This document shows, one piece after another, positions 1 through 7,842 of a DNA stretch of 64,000 bases. The first letter of the stretch is position 1. Each line of letters opens with the position of its first letter. Source of the DNA: Methylobacterium sp. W2 (GTDB taxonomy: Bacteria; Pseudomonadota; Alphaproteobacteria; Rhizobiales; Beijerinckiaceae); contig NZ_VMOA01000011.1 of NCBI RefSeq assembly GCF_020662345.1, positions 1 through 64,000 on the forward strand. The letters are read 5' to 3'. The translations under genes were made by a program, and so were the position numbers. The notes under the pieces were generated by a model. That model was given only the letters and a program-made list of their open reading frames with translations. It ran no database searches and had not been told where the DNA came from.

Positions 1-143
1 GCCCTGGGGGCTGCTGCGGGGCGTTCTGGGGCGGTGAGGCGTGTTACAAGGGGCCGAGGCCCATGCACTCGTTCGTTCTCCATTTCGACAACAGCCTGCT
101 GTAGCTTTTGGAGCATGAATTGCGGAATCTTAAGCTTTATCAT
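1..143 (-). CDS. Partial hypothetical protein, runs off the left edge
   Basis: From an ATG at 143 the minus strand stays open to the window edge, about 47 codons (begins MIKLKIPQFMLQKLQQAVVE). AGGAC lies about 9 bases upstream of the ATG as a plausible ribosome binding site. The first 25 residues look like an amphipathic helix; the rest is Pro/Arg/Ala-rich. I recognise no family. It sits in the same AT-richer accessory segment as the next genes, so a small mobile-element protein is possible. The coding call is uncertain because the frame is short and cut. Confidence 0.35.
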   Translation of the reverse strand, partial: MIKLKIPQFMLQKLQQAVVEMENERVHGPRPLVTRLTAPERPAAAPR

Positions 144-340
144 ATGGGCGGTCCTACAGTTATGATTAGATAGGATCTCAGTGACATGATAGTTTACGCG
201 ACCTCGTAATATCTAATCGACTTATTTGTCGGCAGATGTGGCGGTTGTTAGCCCATCTCAAACAAATCATCTGCGAAGGTGCGGGCAAGTTAAGTGCAAT
301 GGTGTTGCCTCGATCAATGGATGAGACAGCCTGAGCAAAC

Positions 341-370
341 AAAAAAGGCGGGACTTTTAGCCCCGCCTTT
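341..370 (-). terminator. Rho-independent terminator
   Basis: On the minus strand AAAGGCGGG and CCCGCCTTT form a perfect 9-bp stem around a 9-base loop, followed directly by a T run (the plus strand shows AAAAAA at 341-346). It lies about 25 bases beyond the stop of the gene at 396-1256 and is correctly oriented to end that transcript. Confidence 0.85.
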
Positions 371-395
371 CGCGCTGCGTGAAGGGGCTAGATGG

Positions 396-1256
396 CTAGC
401 CCTCGTCGTCGTCCTCCCAGTCCGGTCCCACCGCACCGATCACGGTCAGGCCGTTCTTGTAACCCCGGTTCTCAAGGTAGTAGGGCATTGCCCCCCGGCG
501 GTGCCACCGAACGATCTGCCGGGTGGCGTCGTCGGTATCGACGATGAGCTGCCGGTTGGGATCGAAGGGGTAACGCTCGCCCTCGATCACAACGTAGCTC
601 TCGGGTTCCATGACGACGTTCTCGTTGTCCGTTCCGGTCGGACCGTGACCGCTCACAGCATCGTTGTCATCGTCATTGTCGTCGCTGTCACTGGTGACCG
701 GCTGACCCTTCTTCTCCGGCACGCTGACACGGTCGTCACCCTGATCGCTGGCCTTCGGCAAGGAACCAGGCTCCTCCAATCCGTCAGACCCATTGCCGAG
801 CTGATCGAACTTGGCCAGACGACCCTCGTCCTTGATGCTTTCCAGCACCCCAGCGAGCTTCTGGCCCTCAAGGCGATCAGCGACGGTCTCGGGATCGGTA
901 CCCTTCGCAAGGTGATAGTCGATCACCTTGGCGTAGCTGCGGGCCTTCTCGTAGTCGCGGTGGCGGGTATCGAAGTTCTTCATCACGAAACGGACCGAGG
1001 TCCGCGTGACTTCGGTGGCCTTCGGCTTGTAGCCGTTCTTCCAGCAGACGTGTCCGTAGAGTTCGTCCTTCAACTTCTTCGAGCTGTTCACGTCGGCAAC
1101 GAAGCCCGTGAGATAGCCCACCGTTTCGTACACCGTTCTGTTGCGTTCGTTCGTTGATGCCTGGTACTGATCCCGGCAATGGATCAGCGAATCCATCGGG
1201 TTCGTTTTCAGCATTTCAAGCAACTGCTTGAGAGACATTTTCGGCTTCCGGGTCAT
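396..1256 (-). CDS. Hypothetical accessory-region protein with acidic linker
   Basis: 286 residues. I do not recognise the family. The N-terminal half (1-120) is basic and helical and opens with KMSLKQLLEMLKTNPMDSL. Residues about 140-210 are a low-complexity acidic linker rich in Asp, Asn and Gly (for example SDSDDNDDDND). The C-terminal 70 residues form a compact block containing YVVIEGERYPFDPNRQLIV and ending WEDDDEG. No catalytic motif or membrane segment is visible. A clean intrinsic terminator follows the stop, which supports a real transcription unit. The AlpA-like regulator immediately upstream suggests a prophage or integrative-element gene. Confidence 0.6.
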   Translation of the reverse strand: MTRKPKMSLKQLLEMLKTNPMDSLIHCRDQYQASTNERNRTVYETVGYLTGFVADVNSSKKLKDELYGHVCWKNGYKPKATEVTRTSVRFVMKNFDTRHRDYEKARSYAKVIDYHLAKGTDPETVADRLEGQKLAGVLESIKDEGRLAKFDQLGNGSDGLEEPGSLPKASDQGDDRVSVPEKKGQPVTSDSDDNDDDNDAVSGHGPTGTDNENVVMEPESYVVIEGERYPFDPNRQLIVDTDDATRQIVRWHRRGAMPYYLENRGYKNGLTVIGAVGPDWEDDDEG

Positions 1257-1351
1257 AGCTGTTCCTTATCGGTGATTTGAATTTCCATGCGCCTGGAAAT
1301 TGGAGGCAGGCAGCGCACTGATGCGTCACCTGCTGTTGTTGGTTTCGGGGA

Positions 1352-1657
1352 TTAGCCGTTGGCCAGTCGGGCGGTGACCGCCGTCGAGTGCTTCATGACC
1401 GAACCCTGTGCCGCCGTGTGAGCGGTGCATGGGTTGGCGAGGAACGCGCGCACGTCCTCGACACGGAAGCCAGCGATTCGACCCGGCCCCACACGGTGCG
1501 GTGCGGGGAAGGCACCTGCCTGGATCCATGCGTAGATGGTGGAGCGACAGGCTGGCACCGGTCCGCTCGGCGCCAGGATCTGAGACAGCCGAACAAAGCC
1601 CGAAAGGGGCAGGCCGTCAGCAGGCCGGTCGTTCTGAAGGGTGGTGTATATTGCCAT
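1352..1657 (-). CDS. AlpA-like excisionase-type DNA-binding protein
   Basis: 101 residues. The core, residues about 20-75, has the layout of the AlpA / MerR-like winged helix family: GFVRLSQILA, then STIYAWIQAGAFPAPHRVGPGRIAGFRVEDVRAFL. That is a helix-turn-helix with the 'Y-W...G.FP.P...G....W/F....V..W/F' pattern of phage AlpA regulators. Such proteins usually activate integrase or excision genes of integrative elements. It lies between two unrecognised genes on the same strand, with integrase-like debris at 2804-3070. The C-terminal 25 residues have no visible domain. Confidence 0.75.
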   Translation of the reverse strand: MAIYTTLQNDRPADGLPLSGFVRLSQILAPSGPVPACRSTIYAWIQAGAFPAPHRVGPGRIAGFRVEDVRAFLANPCTAHTAAQGSVMKHSTAVTARLANG

Positions 1658-1774
1658 TTCCTGTTCCTCTCGTTCGAGAAGCTGAAGTGCTCTCTGAACG
1701 AGGGAGAAGGTGTCACCACATCGAATGTGCCGGTAGATAACTGCGAGGTTACTAGACGTTAAGGTGCTGGTAAA

Positions 1775-2800
1775 TCAGCGCTTATCGCCTCTGCCAAACT
1801 CGCGCATTATCTGATCAGTGAGAATCGGAAGGCTTGGTGGCTCAACGACCTCTGATACCAACGAAGCCGGAAATACTGGAAAGCGCACCGCTAAAAGCGC
1901 TCGCCTGTCAAGCTTACCGTTCAATAAGTCTACGATACCTCGACATCGCGCAAGGTATCGACGCAGCTCTGCCCTCTTTAGGAATAATTCATCGACGATT
2001 TCTGTAAAATCAGGAGAGGATGGATCGAGCGTAAACTCAAGCGTTGGATGAAATCGTTCGATGTAATGGAACGGCGATGCAGCTCCATAGCTCAGCCATA
2101 CTGTGCGGAAAGTTCTATGCGATATCGGCCAGCTGTACCTAAAAAGTTTCGCTTGAATAGCGTGATATGCCTTATTCAGACTAGCTGCATCGCGTAGCTT
2201 GCTGGTTGGTGGCTGATAAGCAACCAGGAACCAGGCAATATTAGCGAGCATGTCTAGCTGTGTAATGGGGGTACCTTCGATATTCCAAAGCTTGAATGAA
2301 GGATAAATAAATACCTCATCTGAAAATGCGCTTTTTAGTACGTCTAATCGTAAATGGCGATGCAATAGTGATCTATCGTCTGAGTTTAGTTGATCAACCG
2401 TACTCACGTTTCTGCTGCCTGAAAGATACGCGATTACGCAAACGGTAATAGCCGCAGGATGCTCTCCAACTAGGTTGGGCCAACGGAGCCAAGCTATGAA
2501 TTTAAAGAGCGCCTCTAAATACGTCAGACGGTCTTCATTCTGGTCGTCAGCTAGACGAGCAATGGCTGATTCAATGCTTACTTCTTGAGCATGGGTCGGA
2601 GGTGGATAATACTTAGCCGGGTTTCGCGCTCGCATCCATCGATAGACAGTTGCGAGTGACGTCTCCAGCCCGGCGATGGCGGCTGCAGGTTGGATGCCTT
2701 TTTCTCTTGCAGCACTGAATCGAGCTATAATGAGATCCTGTTCGGCAAAGGTATGACGCTTCGGCGGCGGTTGGCGCTGCGTTGGTCGCGACTTACGCAC
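1775..2800 (-). CDS. Hypothetical protein with N-terminal helix-turn-helix-like segment
   Basis: 341 residues from a gene clearly more AT-rich than the surrounding chromosome, which points to recent acquisition. The N-terminus is very basic (RKSRPTQRQPPPKRH). Residues about 18-60 (EQDLIIARFSAAREKGIQPAAAIAGLETSLATVYRWMRARNP) look like a resolvase- or transposase-type helix-turn-helix. The remaining 280 residues are a mixed helical region with many Trp, Tyr and Leu and no motif I can name. The gene begins three bases past the stop of the 88-codon frame upstream, so the two may be co-transcribed. Function unknown; a mobile-element regulator is only a guess. Confidence 0.55.
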   Translation of the reverse strand: MRKSRPTQRQPPPKRHTFAEQDLIIARFSAAREKGIQPAAAIAGLETSLATVYRWMRARNPAKYYPPPTHAQEVSIESAIARLADDQNEDRLTYLEALFKFIAWLRWPNLVGEHPAAITVCVIAYLSGSRNVSTVDQLNSDDRSLLHRHLRLDVLKSAFSDEVFIYPSFKLWNIEGTPITQLDMLANIAWFLVAYQPPTSKLRDAASLNKAYHAIQAKLFRYSWPISHRTFRTVWLSYGAASPFHYIERFHPTLEFTLDPSSPDFTEIVDELFLKRAELRRYLARCRGIVDLLNGKLDRRALLAVRFPVFPASLVSEVVEPPSLPILTDQIMREFGRGDKR

Positions 2801-2803
2801 TTA

Positions 2804-3070
2804 TCAAATCTCAGTATTGCATGAGTTATGGAGGGTGTTAGTTCTAAGGGATTGAGCCCAAGTTTCCATCATCTCGCGTCGCTTCGCCAGAAGGTCGCCT
2901 CGACGATTAACTGCCTTGACCCGGTTCTCAACGGCATGGGTTAGGGCGTTTAGGATGTAGATAGCACGTCCTGAATGCGATGTTGGTAATCCGGACAGCC
3001 GACTAGAAATTAAAGGAGTAGCTGCGCGTACCGTGGTCAATAGCGGCGGTCCTACAACGGCCGTTTCCAA
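2804..3070 (-). pseudogene. Probable C-terminal remnant of a tyrosine integrase
   Basis: 88-codon frame. Residues about 42-75 (LTHAVENRVKAVNRRGDLLAKRREMMETWAQSL) resemble the extreme C-terminus of P4-type tyrosine recombinases, which commonly end in 'Y-R.-.-L.ERR.MM..WA..L'. No catalytic R-H-R-Y box is present, so if this is an integrase only the tail survives and it is inactive. The first 25 residues do not fit the family and probably reflect a rearranged join. The identification rests on a short motif and could be wrong. Confidence 0.4.
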
Positions 3071-3156
3071 ATGGCGCCCTCAGGGTAGTTAGGCGTTGCA
3101 AGTGGCCGGGTGGAAAGGATCGTGCGCGTTCCTATCCCACTGCCCGTCGCACCGAT

Positions 3157-4326
3157 TTAGTGCGTCTTGGCCACGATCCAATCAATGATCGCGTCGGCGA
3201 CCGCGCCGTTGTTCGCCTCCAGCATCATCATATGCCCGTTGCCATGAATGCCGTGTTCGGCGAGCGCGAGACGATCCGGCTTTGCGCCGGCTTGAGCCAG
3301 AAAAGCACCCGTGCAGTCGTCCATCGTCGCCCGGAACGATGCTTCGCCGGTGACGATGACAGCCGGCACCTTTGCGAGGTTTGGAAGCTGCCGGGCAGGT
3401 TCAGCCTGCAACCAGCAGCGGATCTGATACGGCCGAATTAGCTGGTCGGCCTGCATGACCGTCAGGTCGGTTGGGGAGTTCACTGGGGGCTCGAATTTGA
3501 GCGGCACCCGGGTGATGCCGTAGGGCCGAGCGCGAGCGTCACCGACGCGCTCGTACCACTCAGCGCCGCCTTTGAACCGTATGTCGTAGAAAGTCGGTCC
3601 GTTCGGCTCGATGGCCACGTGCGCCTTCACAAGATCCGGCCGCTGGTCAGAAACGGCCCAGCCGAACACTCCCGCCTGCGAGTGAGTCAGAATGACCGAG
3701 GGGCCGATCTTCTCGAGCAGCGCAATCAGCGCCGGATTCACCAGCTCCTCGCTTTTCAACGCATTCGCGATGTACGGGACCTGTGAGAGGTAGAACTGGT
3801 CGAAGGCGTCATTGCCCTTCACGCCAGCACCGCCCGGCCATTGGGTATGGAGCTTGGCCTGCGGGAAGAGTTCGAACCGCTCCTGCCCTGTGAATATGCT
3901 TTCCAAATCGCCCGGCGTGAGTCGAGCGTAAGGCCCATAAACCTCTGGGTTGTCGCCCGACCGGCCCCGGCCGACCTGATCGACGACGTAGACGGCAAAG
4001 CCGCGCTTTACGAAGTGATCTACCCATCCGGTTCGACCATCGGGCGTGGCGAGGAAGTTGACGCCAGTCTGCGCGGTGCCATGCACCATGACCACAGGGA
4101 AAGGCTGCGTGACCTCCGCCGGGGCGTGGAACTGGACGAACATCTGCCCAGTGGCAAACTCCTTCTCGCCGAACGTCTCGTAGCGGCCGCCGACGAAGAA
4201 ATAGCCCTCACGTTGAGCCGGCTTGAAGGTCGCCGGTACGTCGGGGGTGACAGGAGCAGGCTCGGCCTGGGCCGCCATGCTGAGAACGAACAGGGCGCTG
4301 GCCACAAGCAGCGTCAACTTCCGCAT
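3157..4326 (-). CDS. Secreted alpha/beta hydrolase (esterase-like)
   Basis: 389 residues. The N-terminus is a typical signal peptide (RKLTLLVASALFVLSMAAQA), so the enzyme is probably periplasmic or exported. The oxyanion-loop strand FPVVMVHGTAQTG is at 75-88, the nucleophile elbow THSQAG puts the catalytic Ser at 216, and the C-terminal HGIHGNGHMMML supplies the likely catalytic His. The elbow departs from strict GxSxG because its first Gly is Thr. Substrate cannot be read from sequence; arylesterase or lactone/ester hydrolase are possibilities. The gene stands alone, with no same-strand partner close by. Confidence 0.8.
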   Translation of the reverse strand: MRKLTLLVASALFVLSMAAQAEPAPVTPDVPATFKPAQREGYFFVGGRYETFGEKEFATGQMFVQFHAPAEVTQPFPVVMVHGTAQTGVNFLATPDGRTGWVDHFVKRGFAVYVVDQVGRGRSGDNPEVYGPYARLTPGDLESIFTGQERFELFPQAKLHTQWPGGAGVKGNDAFDQFYLSQVPYIANALKSEELVNPALIALLEKIGPSVILTHSQAGVFGWAVSDQRPDLVKAHVAIEPNGPTFYDIRFKGGAEWYERVGDARARPYGITRVPLKFEPPVNSPTDLTVMQADQLIRPYQIRCWLQAEPARQLPNLAKVPAVIVTGEASFRATMDDCTGAFLAQAGAKPDRLALAEHGIHGNGHMMMLEANNGAVADAIIDWIVAKTH

Positions 4327-4799
4327 CGGAAACCTCCCGTGGACGTCTGACGCGTCCTTTCAGGAGTATCGACGGGGATCGTACTGCGTGTCCACCAGTG
4401 GGGCTCGCACTCTCGAACATGCCTGCCGCGCTGTCTCCAGCTTCGTCAGCGAAATCGGCGAGAGGGCTCAGAGCACGGTGGAGATTTTTATCAGATCGAC
4501 GCGGTGGCTGTCGCAACGAGGAGGGGCATAAACGCACAGTGTCCGTACCCATGGCGCTGCATGCTTTGCTTAACGTCGAGCGGTGTGTTTGCCCCTCACG
4601 GATCTTGTCGGTCGATTCGGCGAGGTTGGGGCCAGACATAATCTCGATGAAGAGTTTAAGCTGGAGCCGGCGCTTGGGCCGTTACCGGCAGCGACACTGT
4701 CACCCTGCACATTTGTGCCCCCGGTGTGACCCGAAAGCTCAGCTAAGCAGCGACCGCGAGACCTGCCTCGCTGCAAGCTGTTGAAAAACAAAGGAAAAA
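4327..4799. other. Intergenic stretch, nothing recognised
   Basis: Between the hydrolase start and the 3' end of tRNA-Phe. Open frames here are short, overlap in several frames and lack motifs or convincing ribosome sites. The hydrolase promoter must lie in the first 100 bases. I see no repeat, RNA gene or IS end. Confidence 0.5.
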
Positions 4800-4875
4800 T
4801 GGTGCCCAGGGACGGAGTCGAACCGCCGACACTGCGATTTTCAGTCGCATGCTCTACCAACTGAGCTACCTGGGC
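4800..4875 (-). tRNA. tRNA-Phe (GAA)
   Basis: On the minus strand the acceptor arms GCCCAGG and CCTGGGC pair perfectly. The D-arm reads GCTCAGTTGGTAGAGC, the anticodon loop TGAAAAT gives anticodon GAA, and the T-arm contains GGTTCGACTCC. The 3' CCA is encoded at 4802-4800. The 3' end faces the accessory segment at 1-3.1 kb, so it is a plausible integration target, although I could not find a duplicated 3' end. Confidence 0.97.
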
Positions 4876-4975
4876 CTCCGCCGAAGCGCTTGGCGCTCTC
4901 GACTGGAGCGGGGGTATAGTGAGGTGATGGGGCCCTGTCCAGCCTCCTTCTCACGCATCCTGCAATCGGATCGAT

Positions 4976-5170
4976 TCAGGATGAGCGCGGCGGGGCGTCG
5001 TCCTCGGTTTCGTCCTCGTCGGTGGGGATCGTATAGCGATCGGTGAGCCAGCGGCCGAGGTCGATATCGGCGCAGCGGGTCGAGCAGAAGGGCTGGAACT
5101 CTGCTTGCGCGGGCTTGCGGCAGACCGGGCACGGCTCGGGCTTGCGCTTGGAGGGAGCGGTCCCGCTCAT
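4976..5170 (-). CDS. yacG: DNA gyrase inhibitor / zinc-ribbon protein YacG
   Basis: 64 residues. The N-terminal Cys4 zinc knuckle is complete: CPVCRKP, then [22 protein letters not shown], the diagnostic YacG pattern C-x2-C...C-x3-C followed by DLGRW. In Escherichia coli YacG binds GyrB and inhibits gyrase; that role is inferred from the family. The C-terminus is acidic and low in complexity. The start codon overlaps the maf stop by 4 bases, so the two are translationally coupled, the usual alphaproteobacterial order. Confidence 0.95.
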   Translation of the reverse strand: MSGTAPSKRKPEPCPVCRKPAQAEFQPFCSTRCADIDLGRWLTDRYTIPTDEDETEDDAPPRSS

Positions 5171-5814
5171 GCCATCGCCCCCCAGGCTTGCCGCACGGGA
5201 AATCCCTCGCCGTCGAGGAGGTTGATCGTCTCGTAGAGCGGCAGGCCGACCACGGCGCTATACGAACCGACGAGCTTGACCACGAAGGAACCGGCGAGAC
5301 CCTGGATGGCGTAGCCGCCGGCCTTGCCCCGCCACTCGTCCGAGGCGATATAGCTTTCGATGTCGCGGCCGGAGAGGCGCTTGAACCGCACCCGCGTCTC
5401 CACCACGCGCTCGCGGCGGTTGCCCTTGGGGGAGAGCACACACACCGCCGTATAGACGCGATGCTGGCGCCCGGAGAGCAGGCGCAGGCAATCCGTGGCC
5501 TCGTCGGCCAGTTCCGCCTTCGGCAGGACGCGCCGGCCCACGGCCACCACCGTATCGGCCGAGACGATGTAGCTGTCGCGCATGTCGTCGCGACGACGGG
5601 CGGCGTCTCCCGCCACGTCGAGCTTGGCCCGGGCGAGCCGCCGGGCGAGCTCGCGCGGTGCCTCGGACTTGTTGGGGGTTTCGTCGATATCGGCAGGCAG
5701 CAGGGCGTCGGGTTCGAGGCCCGCCTGCTGCAGCAGCGCCAACCGGCGCGGCGAGGCCGAGGCGAGAACGAGGCGCGGCCCAAGACGGGGCGTCCCGCCG
5801 GAGGCATCGTTCAT
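5167..5814 (-). CDS. maf: Maf-family nucleotide pyrophosphatase
   Basis: About 215 residues from the chosen ATG ([12 protein letters not shown]). The signature [18 protein letters not shown] opens the domain, followed by D-x-DETP ([15 protein letters not shown]), [16 protein letters not shown] and the C-terminal [14 protein letters not shown]. Maf proteins hydrolyse non-canonical or modified nucleoside triphosphates and may act in house-cleaning or septum control. The frame stays open upstream to a TTG at 5940, with another ATG at 5853. Neither has a good ribosome site, and family length favours the start at 5814. The gene is coupled to yacG by a 4-base overlap. Confidence 0.92.
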   Translation of the reverse strand: MNDASGGTPRLGPRLVLASASPRRLALLQQAGLEPDALLPADIDETPNKSEAPRELARRLARAKLDVAGDAARRRDDMRDSYIVSADTVVAVGRRVLPKAELADEATDCLRLLSGRQHRVYTAVCVLSPKGNRRERVVETRVRFKRLSGRDIESYIASDEWRGKAGGYAIQGLAGSFVVKLVGSYSAVVGLPLYETINLLDGEGFPVRQAWGAMA

Positions 5815-6116
5815 CGTGGCGTGCGTGCCGCCCTGCGCGGAGGAGATATCCATCGGTGCTTTTTGACAATCCACATGCTGGGGATGGGCGCCGTGCCGAA
5901 GAGGCGAGCCGACCCGGTCGCGCGCGAGGGGCCGGATCAATGACCGGTTCGACGTGCCGAACCAGCCGCTACGCTATCGGAAAGCCCACCCCTTGGGAAC
6001 GTAAACCCTCGCGGCACGCCGCGACGTGACCGTGGACAAAGTGGGCCGCTCTGATATGGTCCGCCCCGCTGGAATGCTGGAACTCGCTTGTCGAGGCCTT
6101 TTCCGCAATTCGGCAC

Positions 6117-6191
6117 GCGGGCGTAGTTCAGTGGTAGAACGTCAGCTTCCCAAGCTGAATGTCGTCGGTTCGATCCCGATCGCCCGCTCCA
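6117..6191 (+). tRNA. tRNA-Gly (CCC)
   Basis: Acceptor arms GCGGGCG (6117-6123) and CGCCCGC (6181-6187) pair perfectly. The anticodon stem TCAGC/GCTGA encloses TTCCCAA, giving anticodon CCC. The T-arm contains GGTTCGATCCC and the 3' CCA is encoded at 6189-6191. Confidence 0.96.
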
Positions 6192-6425
6192 ATGATTTCA
6201 TAGACTTAGCTGCTACGCGCGGATCGCAAAAATTCATCGATACCACCTCCGAAGTCTGGCCTGTGGTATCGCTCAGCTGACCTGGGAGTTGGCAGGTGGC
6301 TTCGATAATCACTTTAAGTTGCATCGCTATCCTGCGTAGGCCGACACCGATGACGAAATCGCATCTGGCTGTCATCGCTGAAGGCATGCGATCGGTCGGC
6401 CGGACCGACTGAAGCCCGGCCAGGG
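6192..6425. other. Spacer with 9-bp inverted repeat
   Basis: Downstream of tRNA-Gly. The only structure I see is a perfect inverted repeat CGATACCAC (6238-6246) / GTGGTATCG (6263-6271) with a 16-base loop and no T run. It could be an operator or a mobile-element foot. No gene is supported. Confidence 0.4.
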
Positions 6426-6590
6426 CCCCTCTACGACCGGGCGGTCGATGTCTGCGAGGAACTGTTCAAGGTCACGCTCCTGACCCGTGAGCGCTCCGAC
6501 TACCTCGTCGACCGCGACTTGGAGCGCAAGGAGCGCGAGCCGAAGCGGCTTAAGGCCGTCGCCGCCGACATAGGGCTCGTCAAGCGCTGA
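6426..6590 (+). pseudogene. Unidentified C-terminal gene fragment
   Basis: A plus-strand frame without an obvious start reads PLYDRAVDVCEELFKVTLLTR, continues SDYLVDRDLERKERE and stops with TGA at 6588-6590. Its charged, helical composition and codon use look like real protein rather than noise. The upstream part is missing, so it is probably the tail of a lost gene. I could not name the family. It lies between tRNA-Gly and the DUF2235/AraC scar, consistent with a region reshaped by deletions. Confidence 0.35.
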
Positions 6591-6914
6591 CCGCCTCGGT
6601 GATGGGGGCGTCCGGACTTTAGCGGAACGATCCGTCACTCATCCCGGGCAAATTGACTGCGTGATCCCGAGTCTCGGGCCAGCCCAGCTTAACTGGTGCC
6701 GAAGGGGTTGGCCGCGCCTTTCAACGGAGCGCCACCAAGCGCTTCGAATTTTCATGGACGGGAAGATTTCAGAGAACAAAGGACGAACGTATCCGTTCAG
6801 ACTCCAAGGGCGAAGCTGCGCTTTGGCGAGCCCCCCCGGGGGACGAAGCCGGATGGTCCCAGTCTTTGAAGCGGCCGCACAGCCCAGGACCTCTCCGGAC
6901 GCGGGAGGGGTCGT

Positions 6915-6988
6915 TTGCCCAAGAACCTCGTGGTCTTCTCGGATGGCACCGGCCAGGACGGTGGCGTCCGCCCCGAACAAACGCGGTC
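6915..6988 (+). pseudogene. N-terminal fragment of a DUF2235-type hydrolase gene
   Basis: From the TTG at 6915 the frame reads PKNLVVFSDGTGQDGGVRPE. This is the characteristic opening of DUF2235 proteins (Tle1-like alpha/beta hydrolase domain), whose N-terminus is normally '(R/K)N(I/L)VVFSDGTGQ.GG'. Homology stops after about 24 codons, where the sequence switches to AraC-type coding in another frame. Only the extreme 5' end of the gene remains, joined to unrelated DNA. Confidence 0.6.
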
Positions 6989-7778
6989 ATGCGGGGCGCT
7001 TGCTGGGTCGCGGTCGAAGGCGAAGCCGTGCCACATCGGATCGAGGCCGGAGATTGCTTCCTGCTGACCCGTGGACGCCCCTTCGTCTTTGCGACGGACC
7101 TCGCACTGCCGGCGATCGAGTCTCCGGCCATGTGTGACGTGGCGGTGGACGGCATCGCGACCTGCAAGCGTGGCGGTGATTTTTTTCCTGATGGGCGGCC
7201 GTTTTTCCTTCGCGGGCGACCACGCCGATAGGCTGCTCGGCGCACGGCCGGCCATCGTCCACGTGCGTGATACCTCGAACCCGGCCAGGGTGCTGCGGTT
7301 CGCGCGGGAGCAGCGTGCGATGGAGCTGAAAAGCCGCCCACCCGGCGGCGCGCTCCTGGCTGAACACCTTGCGCACATCATGCTGCTCCTGGTTTTGCGG
7401 CTCTGGCTCGCCTCGGATGGGGACCGACGCTCGGGCTGGCTGGGCGCACTTTCCGACCCGCCTTTGGCGAAAGCCTTCGGCGCCCTTCATGCCGAACCCG
7501 CCCGACGCTGGCGGCTTGTCGAGTTCGCGGACATCGCCGGGATGTCGCGCACCAGCTTCGCGGTGCGGTTCCGCGAGGCGGTCGGCCAGCCGCCGCTCGA
7601 CGATCGGATCGGTTGGCGGATGCGCCTTGCCGCCGACCGGCTGCGACGCACGCAAGATAGCGTCGCCACGCTAGCCGTCGCGGTTGGTTATGAATTGGAA
7701 GCGACCTTCAGCACCATCTTCCGGCGCGCCATGGGCTGCGCGCCGGGGAAGTATCGCCGCACGCCGCTTCGCGCCTGA
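6989..7778 (+). pseudogene. Truncated, frameshifted AraC-family regulator
   Basis: Two frames together give one AraC-type regulator. The first (from 6989) reads RGACWVAVEGEAVPHRIEAG and continues to DGIATCKRGGDFF, the cupin-like sensor domain. The second carries GGRFSFAGDHADRLLGARPAIVHV, and then the C-terminal helix-turn-helix pair (WRLVEFADIAGMSRTSFAVRF ... VATLAVAVGYELEATFSTIFRRAMGCAPGKY). The switch lies in a seven-T run near 7178-7184. The N-terminal ~40 residues of a normal family member are also absent, replaced by DUF2235 sequence. It is therefore both 5'-truncated and frameshifted and unlikely to work. It probably once controlled the adjacent MFS/DJ-1 genes (inference). Confidence 0.75.
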
Positions 7779-7842
7779 GGGCCCTTTCGACGAACGGGTG
7801 GTCCAAGTCTGTATGTGATAGCCCGTCTTCATGGACATCGGG

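Noticed and set aside
4800..6191. Duplicated tRNA 3' ends as attachment sites
   Set aside because: I looked for copies of the tRNA-Phe and tRNA-Gly 3' halves in the neighbouring accessory DNA and saw none.
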